Source: Rickettsiales bacterium Ac37b (lineage in GTDB: Bacteria > Pseudomonadota > Alphaproteobacteria > Rickettsiales > Arcanibacteraceae). From it: a DNA stretch of 64,000 bases. Of this stretch, positions 8,704 through 17,660 are shown piece by piece (the first letter of the stretch is position 1; each line of letters starts with the position of its first letter). The notes beneath the pieces were generated by a model, which saw only the letters and a program-made list of their open reading frames with translations, was not told the origin of the DNA and ran no database searches. The position numbers and the translations under genes are program-made. The stretch is taken from contig CP009217.2 in the NCBI GenBank assembly GCA_000746585.2, positions 1,120,662-1,184,661 on the forward strand, read 5' to 3'.

Positions 8704-11346
8704 ATGAAACATACCAATCATATACGTGAATTATTCCTAAATTTTTTTAGGACCCATAATCACACTATAGCGCCATCAAGTCCTCTTGTGCCATATAATG
8801 ATCCAAGTTTAATGTTTACTAATTCTGGAATGGTACAATTTAAAAATATCTTTACAGGTGATGAAAAAGCATTATTTACTCGTGCTGCGACTAGCCAAAA
8901 ATGTGTAAGGGCTGGTGGGAAGCACAATGATTTGGATAACGTAGGATATACGGCAAGACATCATACTTTTTTTGAAATGCTTGGCAATTTTTCGTTTGGA
9001 GATTATTTTAAACAAGAAGCGATAGAATTTGCTTGGAATTTTTTGACTACTGAACTCGCAATTCCCAAACAAAAATTATACGTTACCATCTATCATGATG
9101 ATGAAGAAGCATACAAAATATGGCATAAAATTACTGGCTTTGGAGATGAAAAAATTATACGTATTGCTACGGATGATAATTTTTGGTCAATGGGTGATCT
9201 TGGTCCCTGTGGTCCATGTTCTGAAATATTTTATGATCATGGAGATCGTATTTTGGGAGGGTTACCAGGGCAGCCAAATTCAGATGGTGATCGTTATGTA
9301 GAAATTTGGAATTTGGTATTTATGCAATATCAACAACTGTCAAATGGTGAGAGAATAAAATTACCAAAAGCGTCTATTGATACAGGTATGGGTTTAGAAC
9401 GTATAGCAGCTGTTATGCAAAATGTACACGATAATTATGATATAGACTTATTCAAAAATATTATAGAAGAAATCCAAGAATTATCAAATGTGCCAGTAAA
9501 AATTGAAAATGCTGCGTCTTATCGTATTATTGCTGACCATATGCGTTCTTCGTGTTTTTTACTTGCTGACGGTGTTTCTCCTTCTAATGAAGGAAGAGGA
9601 TATGTACTGCGTAGAATCATGCGTAGAGCTATGCGTCATGTACACCAATTAGGATGCAAAGATCCTTTATTATATAAATTAGTACCTATTATTAATAAAG
9701 AAATGAGTGAGGCTTATCCTGAATTAATAAGGGCAGAAGGGTTAATTACTAATACACTGCAGCAAGAAGAAGAAAGATTTTTAACTACTTTAGATAAAGG
9801 CTTAAAATTATTAGATCTTGAAGCTAAAGATCTAAAAACTGGAGATACTTTAAGTGGTAACGTAGCATTTAAACTTTATGATACTTATGGCTTTCCCTTT
9901 GATTTAACGAAGGATATTTTAGATAGGAAGCAAATACTTATAAATGAACCAGAGTTTGAAACTGCGATGCAAGCTCAGCGTGAATTAGCTAGGAAAGCAT
10001 GGGTTGGTTCAGGCGAACAAACTGTGTCAGAAATATGGTTTGAAATATATAATAAATTTGGTGCGACAGAATTTTTAGGTTATGAATCACCCTCTGCTCA
10101 AGCTAAAGTTATAGCCTTAATTTTAGATAATAAAATAGTAGAAAAAGTTGATGTTATAGGTAAGAAATTTGCAATAGTTTTAAATCAAACCCCTTTTTAT
10201 GCAGAATCTGGTGGGCAAATGGGAGATATAGGCAACATTACTGATAATAATCAAGGAATAAAATTAGAAGTATATGATACTAAAAAATATTTAAGTAAAT
10301 TACATGTACATTTTGTAACTCTTGTATCTGGGGGTATCAAGATTGATGATATTGTTAATGCTGAAATTAATGAAGAATATAGAAATAAATTACGGGCAAA
10401 TCATACAGTTACTCATTTATTACATGCTACCCTTAAAGCTCAGCTTGGTAGTCATGTTGCTCAAAAAGGATCACTAGTTGCAAGCGATAGATTACGTTTT
10501 GATATGAGCCATAATAAGCCTATTACTAAAGAGGAAATTTTATTAATTGAACAAACTATTAATAGAATAATTTATCAAAATATTCCTATATCTACAGTAA
10601 AACAATCAATAGATGATGCTATTAAAAGTGGTGCAGAAGCTTTATTTGGTGAAAAATATGAAGAAGAAGTGCGTGTAGTATCTGTATCGAAAAATAATAA
10701 TCTTATCTCTAAAGAATTATGTGGAGGAACGCATGTTAATCGTACTGGTGATATAGGATTATTCAAAATTATTTCAGAAAGTGCAATAGCAGCTGGTATA
10801 AGACGTATTGAGGCGGTGACTGGAGAAGAAGCTGTCAAAGTTATACATCAGCAGGAAAAAACATTAGTACAGCTGTCAGAATTACTATTGGTACCTGTAG
10901 AGGATCTTAGTAGTAGAGTTACATCTTTAATAAATGATAAAAAAATATTAGAGAAAGATTTAACAAAGCTACGTAAAGATTATCTGATGTCTATCTTTGA
11001 AAAAAATTATCATGAGAAAATAGGTGATATTTCTTTCATGCATCATATAGTTGATAATATACCTGTAAAAGAATTGCGTAGTTTAGTTGAAGATTTAAAA
11101 AATAAATTTAATAATGCTGTTATTATTATTATATCTAATATAGATACAAAATTATCAGTAATCATTGGAGTAAGTAAAGATATTACTGCCAGAATAAGTG
11201 CTGTAGAATTATCACAATTATCAGCTACTATACTTGGTGGAGCAGGTGGAGGAGGCAAATCAGATTTGGCTCAATCAGGAGGTATTTATAGCGAAAAAAT
11301 TCCTGAAGTTATAGCCATGATTAAGGATAAATTACAAAATATTTGA
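8704..11346 (+). CDS. alaS: Alanine-tRNA ligase
   Basis: Charges tRNA-Ala in the cytoplasm. At 880 residues it is full length. The class II catalytic core is clear at the N-terminus (RAATSQKCVRAGGKHNDL, then TFFEMLGNFSFGDYFK), followed by the GMGLERIAAVMQ motif. The editing domain has the HTVTHLLHATL zinc/editing histidines and the CGGTHVNRTGDIGLFKI motif, and the C-terminal DHHA1-type domain ends with the Gly-rich GGAGGGGKSDLAQSGG. The ATG at 8704 gives the canonical start (helix leading to RELFLNFF). It appears to be transcribed alone or with the downstream reductase 60 bp away. Confidence 0.98.
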   Translation: MKHTNHIRELFLNFFRTHNHTIAPSSPLVPYNDPSLMFTNSGMVQFKNIFTGDEKALFTRAATSQKCVRAGGKHNDLDNVGYTARHHTFFEMLGNFSFGDYFKQEAIEFAWNFLTTELAIPKQKLYVTIYHDDEEAYKIWHKITGFGDEKIIRIATDDNFWSMGDLGPCGPCSEIFYDHGDRILGGLPGQPNSDGDRYVEIWNLVFMQYQQLSNGERIKLPKASIDTGMGLERIAAVMQNVHDNYDIDLFKNIIEEIQELSNVPVKIENAASYRIIADHMRSSCFLLADGVSPSNEGRGYVLRRIMRRAMRHVHQLGCKDPLLYKLVPIINKEMSEAYPELIRAEGLITNTLQQEEERFLTTLDKGLKLLDLEAKDLKTGDTLSGNVAFKLYDTYGFPFDLTKDILDRKQILINEPEFETAMQAQRELARKAWVGSGEQTVSEIWFEIYNKFGATEFLGYESPSAQAKVIALILDNKIVEKVDVIGKKFAIVLNQTPFYAESGGQMGDIGNITDNNQGIKLEVYDTKKYLSKLHVHFVTLVSGGIKIDDIVNAEINEEYRNKLRANHTVTHLLHATLKAQLGSHVAQKGSLVASDRLRFDMSHNKPITKEEILLIEQTINRIIYQNIPISTVKQSIDDAIKSGAEALFGEKYEEEVRVVSVSKNNNLISKELCGGTHVNRTGDIGLFKIISESAIAAGIRRIEAVTGEEAVKVIHQQEKTLVQLSELLLVPVEDLSSRVTSLINDKKILEKDLTKLRKDYLMSIFEKNYHEKIGDISFMHHIVDNIPVKELRSLVEDLKNKFNNAVIIIISNIDTKLSVIIGVSKDITARISAVELSQLSATILGGAGGGGKSDLAQSGGIYSEKIPEVIAMIKDKLQNI

Positions 11347-11406
11347 ATGGTACTTCTAGCATAACTTGTTATAATATAGTGTGATATAATTCAGAACGAG
11401 GAATAA

Positions 11407-12327
11407 ATGGAAAATGGTAAGTTGGTAACTATTTTTGGGGGTGGGGGATTTTTAGGTAATTATATAGTGAAAGAGCTATCTTCTTTAGGATATGTTATAC
11501 GAGTTGTTACTAGAGATCCACAAAAATCCTTACATTTAAGAACAGCTGGGCCTACAGGGCAAGTAGTACTAATGCCTGCTGATGTATGTAATTCAAGCCA
11601 TCTTAATAAAGCTATTCGTGGTGCATCAATAGTAATTAATTTACTTGGTACATTTTCTGAAAAAGACTTTGATAATTTACACCGTGAAATACCTGAAAAT
11701 ATAGCTAAAATATGCAAAGAGGAAAATGTTGAGCAATTAATTCATATTTCGGCACTAGCATCTAATAAGTCTCAAATTTCTTCTAAATATGCACAAAGTA
11801 AGTTTGCTGGAGAAAAAGCTGTAATTGCGGCCTTTAATAAGGCTTCTATTATTAGACCAAGTGTAGTGTTTGGTCATGAAGATAAGTTTTTTAATAAATT
11901 TGCCAAATTGATAAAATATATGTTTTGTATACCAATGGTTGGTGGGGGTAAAACAAAATTTCAGCCTGTGTATGTTGGAGATCTTGCTAAAGCTATTGGT
12001 AAAATAGCTACAGATCCTAAATTGCAGGGTAAAATATATGCCGCAGTTGGTCCAGAGGTTATTACCTTTCAATCAATGATTGAATTTATTTTAAAGACGG
12101 TAAATAAAAAACGTATTTTATTCCCAGTCCCTTTTTGGATAGCATCTATAATGGCTAAAATAGTGGAAATACTTCCTTGCCCCATTATAACTAGTGATCA
12201 GGTAGAATTATTAAAATACGATAATATATTTGATCAAGCAGAAAATTTATCTTCATTATCAGAGATACTTGTTAATTTGACTAGTATAGAGTCTATAGTG
12301 CCAAGATATTTAATATATTATAAATAA
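11407..12327 (+). CDS. NDUFA9-like complex I accessory protein / NAD(P)H-binding SDR
   Basis: An extended SDR-type Rossmann protein of 306 residues. The nucleotide motif is at the N-terminus (VTIFGGGGFLGNYIV), with the usual ADV segment near residue 58 and the LIHISALASNKSQISSKYAQSK region matching the SxnxxxxYxxxK active-site area of atypical SDRs. Alphaproteobacterial homologues are close relatives of mitochondrial NDUFA9 and bind complex I at the membrane. Upstream is a GAGGAATAA ribosome binding motif, and an NlpD-like gene follows after 11 bp. A generic NAD-dependent epimerase is the alternative reading. Confidence 0.85.
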   Translation: MENGKLVTIFGGGGFLGNYIVKELSSLGYVIRVVTRDPQKSLHLRTAGPTGQVVLMPADVCNSSHLNKAIRGASIVINLLGTFSEKDFDNLHREIPENIAKICKEENVEQLIHISALASNKSQISSKYAQSKFAGEKAVIAAFNKASIIRPSVVFGHEDKFFNKFAKLIKYMFCIPMVGGGKTKFQPVYVGDLAKAIGKIATDPKLQGKIYAAVGPEVITFQSMIEFILKTVNKKRILFPVPFWIASIMAKIVEILPCPIITSDQVELLKYDNIFDQAENLSSLSEILVNLTSIESIVPRYLIYYK

Positions 12328-12338
12328 AATAGGTTTTT

Positions 12339-13157
12339 ATGCTTAAATATTTTACTATATTATCTTTGTTTCTAATAATATTGAATATCAGTTGTACCTC
12401 AAATCATCCTGCACAAATAGTGCATTTAGGAGAAAAATTTTATGGTAAAGAGTCTAAAAATTCTCTCACGAGAGTAAATAGAAAGCATGATAAGCCTGCA
12501 TTAAATATCACAGCTGAAAGTCGTGAATTATTATATAGAGAACAAGATAAATCAGAACGTATTATCGAGCAATCAGTTAAAGTTGAAAAAAATGTATTGG
12601 TAGAGGAAGAGATAAATAAAAATGATGATGCAAATAAAACTGAAGTAAGTGAACAAAAGATCGTTAAAAATGATACTGTAAAAATTGTCTCGTTGCAGCA
12701 GGAAGATGGTAAGGCCAATACAAAAGTCCAAATAGAAGAAGAGGTAGAAAATGTAACTCTAAATAACGTACAGAGTAAAAGTAATAAGGGATATATATGG
12801 CCACTCCAGGGTAAGGTTATTTCCACTTTTGGGGTAAAGGGTAAAGGGATTAAAAATGATGGAATTAATATAGCGAGCCCTGAAGGTACAAAAATTAAAG
12901 CTATTTCTGGTGGCCAAGTATTATATGCAGGTAATGAACTGCGTGGGTATGGTAATTTATTAATTATAAAGCAACCCGATGGTACTTTAGTAGCTTATGC
13001 CCACCAAAAAAATATTATAGTAAAAAAAGGGGATACTATAAAGCAGGGAGAGATAATAGGTTATGTAGGTATGACAGGAAATGTTTCAACACCTCAACTA
13101 CATTTAGCTATTAGAAAAAATAAAAAACCTGTAAATCCTCTAGATTATTTACAGTAA
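12339..13157 (+). CDS. NlpD-like murein hydrolase activator lipoprotein with degenerate LytM domain
   Basis: A lipoprotein signal (LSLFLIILNISC, lipidated Cys19) leads to a charged linker (about 30-145, Glu/Lys/Val-rich) and a C-terminal M23/LytM domain (about 148-272). The domain keeps the LRGYGNLL and YAHQ segments and the HLAIR motif, but the first zinc motif (HxGxD in active peptidases) reads NDGIN, so zinc ligands are lost. That pattern is known for NlpD/EnvC proteins, which activate amidases instead of cutting peptidoglycan. No LysM domain is visible, unlike Escherichia coli NlpD. It sits between the NDUFA9-like gene and a broken aldolase gene, probably cotranscribed. Confidence 0.85.
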   Translation: MLKYFTILSLFLIILNISCTSNHPAQIVHLGEKFYGKESKNSLTRVNRKHDKPALNITAESRELLYREQDKSERIIEQSVKVEKNVLVEEEINKNDDANKTEVSEQKIVKNDTVKIVSLQQEDGKANTKVQIEEEVENVTLNNVQSKSNKGYIWPLQGKVISTFGVKGKGIKNDGINIASPEGTKIKAISGGQVLYAGNELRGYGNLLIIKQPDGTLVAYAHQKNIIVKKGDTIKQGEIIGYVGMTGNVSTPQLHLAIRKNKKPVNPLDYLQ

Positions 13158-13185
13158 TAGTTTTTATATTTATATAGGACATAAT

Positions 13186-13910
13186 ATGACAGAACAGGAG
13201 ATTAGAGCAAGCTTAGCTCTTGCATATCGCATATTTGCAAAATTAAAAATGGATGATTTAACATATACTCATCTTTCTGCTCGCATACCAGGTAAGAATG
13301 AATTTTTTATCTTCCCATTTGGGATGTTATTTGAAGAAGTTACTGCGAGTTCTTTATTAAGGGTATCTTTGTCAGGTGAAATATTATCAGGTTCTGAATA
13401 TCAATATAATAAAACAGGTTATGTAATACATGGGTCAATTTATGATGCACGTCCTGATATTAATGCTATTTTCCATTTACATACTACTGCTGGGGTAGCA
13501 GTTTCTGCTCTTAAAGAAGGATTGGTTTCTATGAGTCAATTTTCTTTCCATTTTCATAATAAAATTTCATATCATAATTATAATTCTCTTGCTTTGGATT
13601 ATAAAGCTCAAGGAAAGGAGCTAGTTGAAGATTTAGGGAAGAATAAAACTTTAATTTTACGTAACCATGGTACTCTTTGCTGTGGTGAAACTATTCAAGA
13701 AGCTTTTTATTTTATACCTACTATTTAGAACAAGCCTGTAAAGTGCAATTAGCAGCTTGCGGTACAGGTAAAGAGGTTATTATGCCTGATTCTAAAATAT
13801 GTGAAAAAGCATCAAATGATATGAGAAATTTTGAACCTAATTTAGGTATGCGAGATTGGATTGCATTAAAGCGTATTATCGATAAGGAAGATATTAGCTA
13901 TATGCTCTAA
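13186..13910 (+). pseudogene. Class II aldolase/adducin family protein, frameshifted
   Basis: The first frame (13186-13728, 180 residues) contains the class II aldolase metal-site histidines (FHLHTTAG) and the NHGTLCCGET motif, then stops after EAFYFIPTI. A different frame continues the expected sequence without delay: YYLEQACKVQLAACGTGKEV onward, 13719-13910, ending DWIALKRIIDKEDISYML. Joined, the product would be a normal ~240-residue family member. The disruption is a two-base gain or one-base loss near 13717 (ATACCTACTAT). Unless this is a sequencing error it is a recent pseudogene or a truncated protein lacking its C-terminal helices. Confidence 0.85.
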
Positions 13911-13995
13911 TTATTGCTTGATTAGCTGATAAATAAATATTTTCAGATATATTTAGGGTACTTGCGTTAGATTATTGTATGGGTAGATAGGCAGC

Positions 13996-14661
13996 CTATT
14001 TAAGATATGTAACAATTTTCTGTGCTAATTTTTCAGCTATGGATTTTTTATCCATATAAGGAAAATGCTCAATACTATGTTTGGTTATTATATATATTTC
14101 ATTATAATCATTTTTGAAAGCTGATTTAGCGAATTTATCAGTATGGACGTTATTTGCAATAATCCAGTCACATTGCTTAGATTCTAATTTGGTTTTGGCA
14201 TTTTCTAAAAGATTTTCTGTTTCTGCTGCAAATCCTATCACCAGTTTAGGACGTTTAGTTTGATGCATGCTTATAGTTTTTAAGATATCGGGGTTTTTAC
14301 ATAAGGTAATAGAGATTTCATCTGCAGAAGTTTTTTTGATTTTTTGTGAAGAAATAATTTTAGGTCTAAAGTCTGCAACTGCCGCCACAAAAATTGCTAT
14401 ATCTACAGGCAGTAATTGCTCACAGCTACTGAGCATTTGCGAAGCAGTTTCAACATAGGTAAAATCTACATTTTTGGGAGGCATTAAACAAGTAGGCCCA
14501 GATACTAAATGTACTTTTACTAGATGCTTTGCAAGTGCCTCTGCAATTGCATAACCTTGTTTACCTGAAGAGTAATTACTGATAAAGCGCACAGGGTCTA
14601 TTTTTTCTTGAGTGGGCCCTGCAGTGACTAGAGCGGTAAGTTGCTTGGATTTTAAATTCAT
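13996..14661 (-). CDS. coaB: Phosphopantothenate-cysteine ligase (CoaB domain as a separate protein)
   Basis: Joins cysteine to 4'-phosphopantothenate in CoA synthesis. The 221 residues match the C-terminal half of CoaBC: LVTAGPTQEKIDPVRFISN and SSGKQGYAIAEAL at the start, AAVADFRPK in the middle, and GFAAETENLLENAKTKL and IIANNV toward the end. In most bacteria this domain is fused behind CoaC; here its ATG overlaps the coaC stop codon (ATGA). The overlap suggests either an evolved operon pair or a frameshift that split a once-fused gene. All expected ligase motifs are intact. Confidence 0.9.
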   Translation of the reverse strand: MNLKSKQLTALVTAGPTQEKIDPVRFISNYSSGKQGYAIAEALAKHLVKVHLVSGPTCLMPPKNVDFTYVETASQMLSSCEQLLPVDIAIFVAAVADFRPKIISSQKIKKTSADEISITLCKNPDILKTISMHQTKRPKLVIGFAAETENLLENAKTKLESKQCDWIIANNVHTDKFAKSAFKNDYNEIYIITKHSIEHFPYMDKKSIAEKLAQKIVTYLK

Positions 14662-15197
14662 TTATTAAAATACGTATTTACATAATTTAAAATATTTTCT
14701 GGTGAAGCCATACGGCTGCTACCCACTTCATTACAAGCTAAATCTCCTTCTTCAGGTGCAATAATATCTACACCATCTTGGGCGAGTTGTTTAATGTTAC
14801 GTATGTTAGCTTTACTGTTCCACATTTGAATATTCATTGCAGGGGCAACAGCTATTTGCTTATTACTTGCCAGCAAAACGGTTGAAGCTAGATCATCTGC
14901 AAGTCCTGTAGCCATTTTTGCAATTATATTGGCACTTGCTGGCGCAACTAAAATAATATCTGCTTGCCTTGATAGGGTTATATGTCCCATTTCTACTTCC
15001 TCTGTCAGCGAGAATAAATTTTCATATACCATATTATTACTGAGGGAAGCTAAGGTAAGAGGAGTGATAAATCGTCCTGCAGACTTAGTCATTATACATG
15101 TTACATTATAATTAGCCTTTTTTAATAGCCTAACTAATTCAGCGGATTTATAGGCAGCGATACTGCCAGTAACGATAAGTAATATATTTTTTTGCAT
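14658..15197 (-). CDS. coaC: Phosphopantothenoylcysteine decarboxylase (CoaC domain as a separate protein)
   Basis: An FMN-dependent decarboxylase of 179 residues, equivalent to the N-terminal half of CoaBC. Seen motifs: GSIAAYKSAELVR (FMN binding), the active-site histidine in VEMGHITLSRQAD, the APASANIIAKMATGLADDL segment, PAMNIQMW, and the substrate clamp GDLACNEVGSSRM. The clamp normally reads LACGxxGxGRM, so the first Gly is Asn here. The protein ends NYVNTYFNK and its TGA overlaps the start of coaB, which implies translational coupling. The upstream gene (UbiH-type) is divergent. Confidence 0.9.
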   Translation of the reverse strand: MQKNILLIVTGSIAAYKSAELVRLLKKANYNVTCIMTKSAGRFITPLTLASLSNNMVYENLFSLTEEVEMGHITLSRQADIILVAPASANIIAKMATGLADDLASTVLLASNKQIAVAPAMNIQMWNSKANIRNIKQLAQDGVDIIAPEEGDLACNEVGSSRMASPENILNYVNTYFNK

Positions 15198-15267
15198 TTT
15201 TTATTTATATTATGATATAAATTATAATAAATAAGGATATCTATTTTATGAGAAAAATGCAAATAAT

Positions 15268-16449
15268 ATGAAATATATAAATTTTGATGCGGTGATTATT
15301 GGTGGGGGTATAGTGGGCCTAACACTTGCATGCGCGCTGGCAAGTAAAAATATTAAAGTTGCATTAATTGAAAAAAGCAATATGGAACTTAGATATAACG
15401 CTAAACCTGATGGGCGAGCTAGTGCTATTTCTTATGGTTCAAAGCAAATACTTCAAGCATTTAATTTATGGCATCACTTAGAATCAGAAGCAGGTTTAAT
15501 AGAAGAAATTAGAGTTAGTGATAATAAATCAAAATTATTTTTACATTTTGATCATGAGTTAGTGAGTGGTCAGCCCTTAGGTTTTATGCTGGAAAATAAT
15601 ACATTAATACATAAATTATATGAGTCGGCTAAGAATTATGAGAATTTAATTATGTATTCTGAGTGTCATTATAATTTAATAGAAGAAAAAAATGATAAGG
15701 TTTTTATTACTTTAGAAAATAAGGCAATATTATCAGCTGACATTTTAATTGCAGCTGATGGCAAAAATTCGGCTGTTCGTAAGCTCACCAATATAGAAGT
15801 AGTTAGTAAAAATTATGATCAAACTGCCATTGTATGTAGTGTATCTCATGAATTAAATCATCATAATATTGCACAAGAGCGTTTCTTACCTTCGGGACCT
15901 TTTGCTATTTTGCCCCTCCGAGGAGGATTCCATTCTGCAATAGTGTGGACAGAGAAAAAAGACAGGGTGCCTGTGCTTATGTCTATGGTTGACGAAGAAT
16001 TTCTTTATTTTTTACGCCAAAGATTTACTGATTATTTAGGAGAAATTAAGATACATAAACCAAGATTTGCTTATCCTCTCTCTTTTTCTTATGCTAAAAA
16101 ATATTATTCTCATAATATTGTACTGGTAGGGGATGCTGCTCATGCGATACATCCTATTGCAGGACAAGGGGTGAATATGGGATTTAGGGATATTGAGATA
16201 TTAGTAAAATTAATGGTGCAGTATAAGAAGTTGGGCTTTGCATTAAACAACAGCCAGCTGCTTGCAGAATATGAGCGCACAAGACAAGCTGACAATCAGG
16301 CAATGCTTTTGATTACCCACGGTTTAAATGCTCTTTTCTCAAATGATTATTTACCAGTTAAAGTCATGCGTAGACTCGGTCTTGCAGCAGTCAATAAAAT
16401 TCCTTTACTACAAAAATATTTTATGAATTATGCCCGCGGTGTATATTGA
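15268..16449 (+). CDS. UbiH/UbiF/COQ6-family FAD monooxygenase (ubiquinone hydroxylase)
   Basis: A flavoprotein hydroxylase of the ubiquinone pathway, 393 residues, normal length. The ADP-binding motif is near the N-terminus (AVIIGGGIVGLTLACALAS), followed by the DGRASAISYGS family segment, ILIAADGKNSAVRK, and the second FAD motif GDAAHAIHPIAGQGVNMG near residue 290. Which ring carbon it hydroxylates cannot be told from sequence; Rickettsiales and other alphas use one or a few broad enzymes of this family. It starts with ATG after an AAAAATGCAAATAAT leader without a strong Shine-Dalgarno. Confidence 0.92.
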   Translation: MKYINFDAVIIGGGIVGLTLACALASKNIKVALIEKSNMELRYNAKPDGRASAISYGSKQILQAFNLWHHLESEAGLIEEIRVSDNKSKLFLHFDHELVSGQPLGFMLENNTLIHKLYESAKNYENLIMYSECHYNLIEEKNDKVFITLENKAILSADILIAADGKNSAVRKLTNIEVVSKNYDQTAIVCSVSHELNHHNIAQERFLPSGPFAILPLRGGFHSAIVWTEKKDRVPVLMSMVDEEFLYFLRQRFTDYLGEIKIHKPRFAYPLSFSYAKKYYSHNIVLVGDAAHAIHPIAGQGVNMGFRDIEILVKLMVQYKKLGFALNNSQLLAEYERTRQADNQAMLLITHGLNALFSNDYLPVKVMRRLGLAAVNKIPLLQKYFMNYARGVY

Positions 16450-16462
16450 TTAACTTCTAATT

Positions 16463-16537
16463 AAAATCCCAGTCATTCTTCAAACTGGTTCCTCAGACAA
16501 TGCCGAAATCAAGCAGTTATTGGATAGAGAAATTTAA
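16463..16537 (+). pseudogene. Remnant of a response-regulator receiver domain
   Basis: The 75-bp open piece reads KIPVILQTGSSDNAEIKQLL then a few residues and a stop. It closely matches IPVILQTGSSDSAEIERAF in the receiver domain of the hybrid kinase at 17645-19456, in protein and in DNA. It therefore looks like the 3' scrap of a deleted paralogous kinase or regulator gene that once stood upstream of the EgtD-like gene. Confidence 0.7.
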
Positions 16538-16676
16538 TTTTTTATTACATTTATATTTTCTGTAGCTTCAATACTATATAATTAAATATTTTTTTATTAA
16601 TCGTATTATTATTGTAATAATTGTAAAATTATATTAAGAATAAGTAACGATGTAAATAAGGGAATTGGAGCAAGAA

Positions 16677-17660
16677 ATGAAATGTATATTAAAAAATAAA
16701 TTAGATACTACTATTAAATTATCTGAACAAGAGAAAATATTGGCAGATTATTATCAATTTTTTACTGATCCAAAAGGTATAGATATGTTACCTTATGCTT
16801 ATATGGGATCAAGCTCTACCTATGACTTAATGGTGAAAAATAACCCTGATTATTATTTATTTAGTGAGGAAGTAGCTATAATAAAAAATAATGCTGAAAA
16901 GCTTACTACTCATCTATCAGATATTAAAGATATTATTGAAATTGGACCAGGATCAAATCATACAATAACTAATAAAACTATCCCTCTATTAAATTATGCG
17001 AAGTCGTTGAAACGTTATTATGCTATAGACCATTCAAAACCTTATTTAGATAAGGCCTGTGCCTTTATAAAAGAAAATACGTATAACATAGATATAAGGG
17101 GTGTTGAAGCTGATTTAATGTCTCTTGGTAATCTTAAATCATTAAAAAAAGAGGATGATAAGAAATGTATATTATTGCTGGGGGGAACAATAGGGAATTT
17201 TTCTTCCTCTCTACAATTACAGGCTTTACAGCAAATATTCAAATTAATGAATATTGGAGATAAATTGCTTCTAGCAGTTGATACGAATCAAGATGAACAA
17301 ACTCTTATTAAAGCCTATGATAATATATATTCTTATAAGTTAATTAGGGGTATTTTAGAATATTTTGCTATTATTCATCCTCCCTTTAAAGATTATTTAA
17401 ATTTTTTTGAAATAAGATTTTTATGGCATAAACATTGTAGGACGATAGAAAAATTTTTTGTAGCAAAAGAAAATATAATTTTTGAAATGGAAAAATATGG
17501 TACTATTGCTATAAGACAAAATCAAGAACTTCGGGGAGCTGCCTCACAAAAATTTACCCTAATGGATATTAACAATTTATTACATAAAATAGGATTTGGT
17601 GTGTTAGATATATTGAATTATAATAATAAAGTACGGTTAATAATATGCAAAAAGCCATAA
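16677..17660 (+). CDS. EgtD-like (DUF2260/Methyltransf_33) SAM-dependent methyltransferase
   Basis: The protein has the histidine-N-alpha-methyltransferase fold: a YYLFSEEVAIIKNNA segment like the YYxTxxE region of EgtD, then the SAM motif IIEIGPGSNHT, YYAIDHSKPYL, and LLLGGTIGNF, equivalent to the GSxIGNF motif. EgtD makes hercynine, the precursor of ergothioneine, but this protein is divergent and no EgtB is nearby, so the substrate is open. The frame opens at a TTG at 16665; the ATG at 16677, with GGAG six bases before it, is the better start. Its 3' end overlaps the hybrid kinase gene by 16 bp. Confidence 0.75.
   Translation: MKCILKNKLDTTIKLSEQEKILADYYQFFTDPKGIDMLPYAYMGSSSTYDLMVKNNPDYYLFSEEVAIIKNNAEKLTTHLSDIKDIIEIGPGSNHTITNKTIPLLNYAKSLKRYYAIDHSKPYLDKACAFIKENTYNIDIRGVEADLMSLGNLKSLKKEDDKKCILLLGGTIGNFSSSLQLQALQQIFKLMNIGDKLLLAVDTNQDEQTLIKAYDNIYSYKLIRGILEYFAIIHPPFKDYLNFFEIRFLWHKHCRTIEKFFVAKENIIFEMEKYGTIAIRQNQELRGAASQKFTLMDINNLLHKIGFGVLDILNYNNKVRLIICKKP

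Noticed and set aside
9095-9301. Short open frames inside alaS, clpB, eno, glmS and other genes on other strands or frames
   Set aside because: All are contained in well-supported genes and show no motifs or translation signals of their own.
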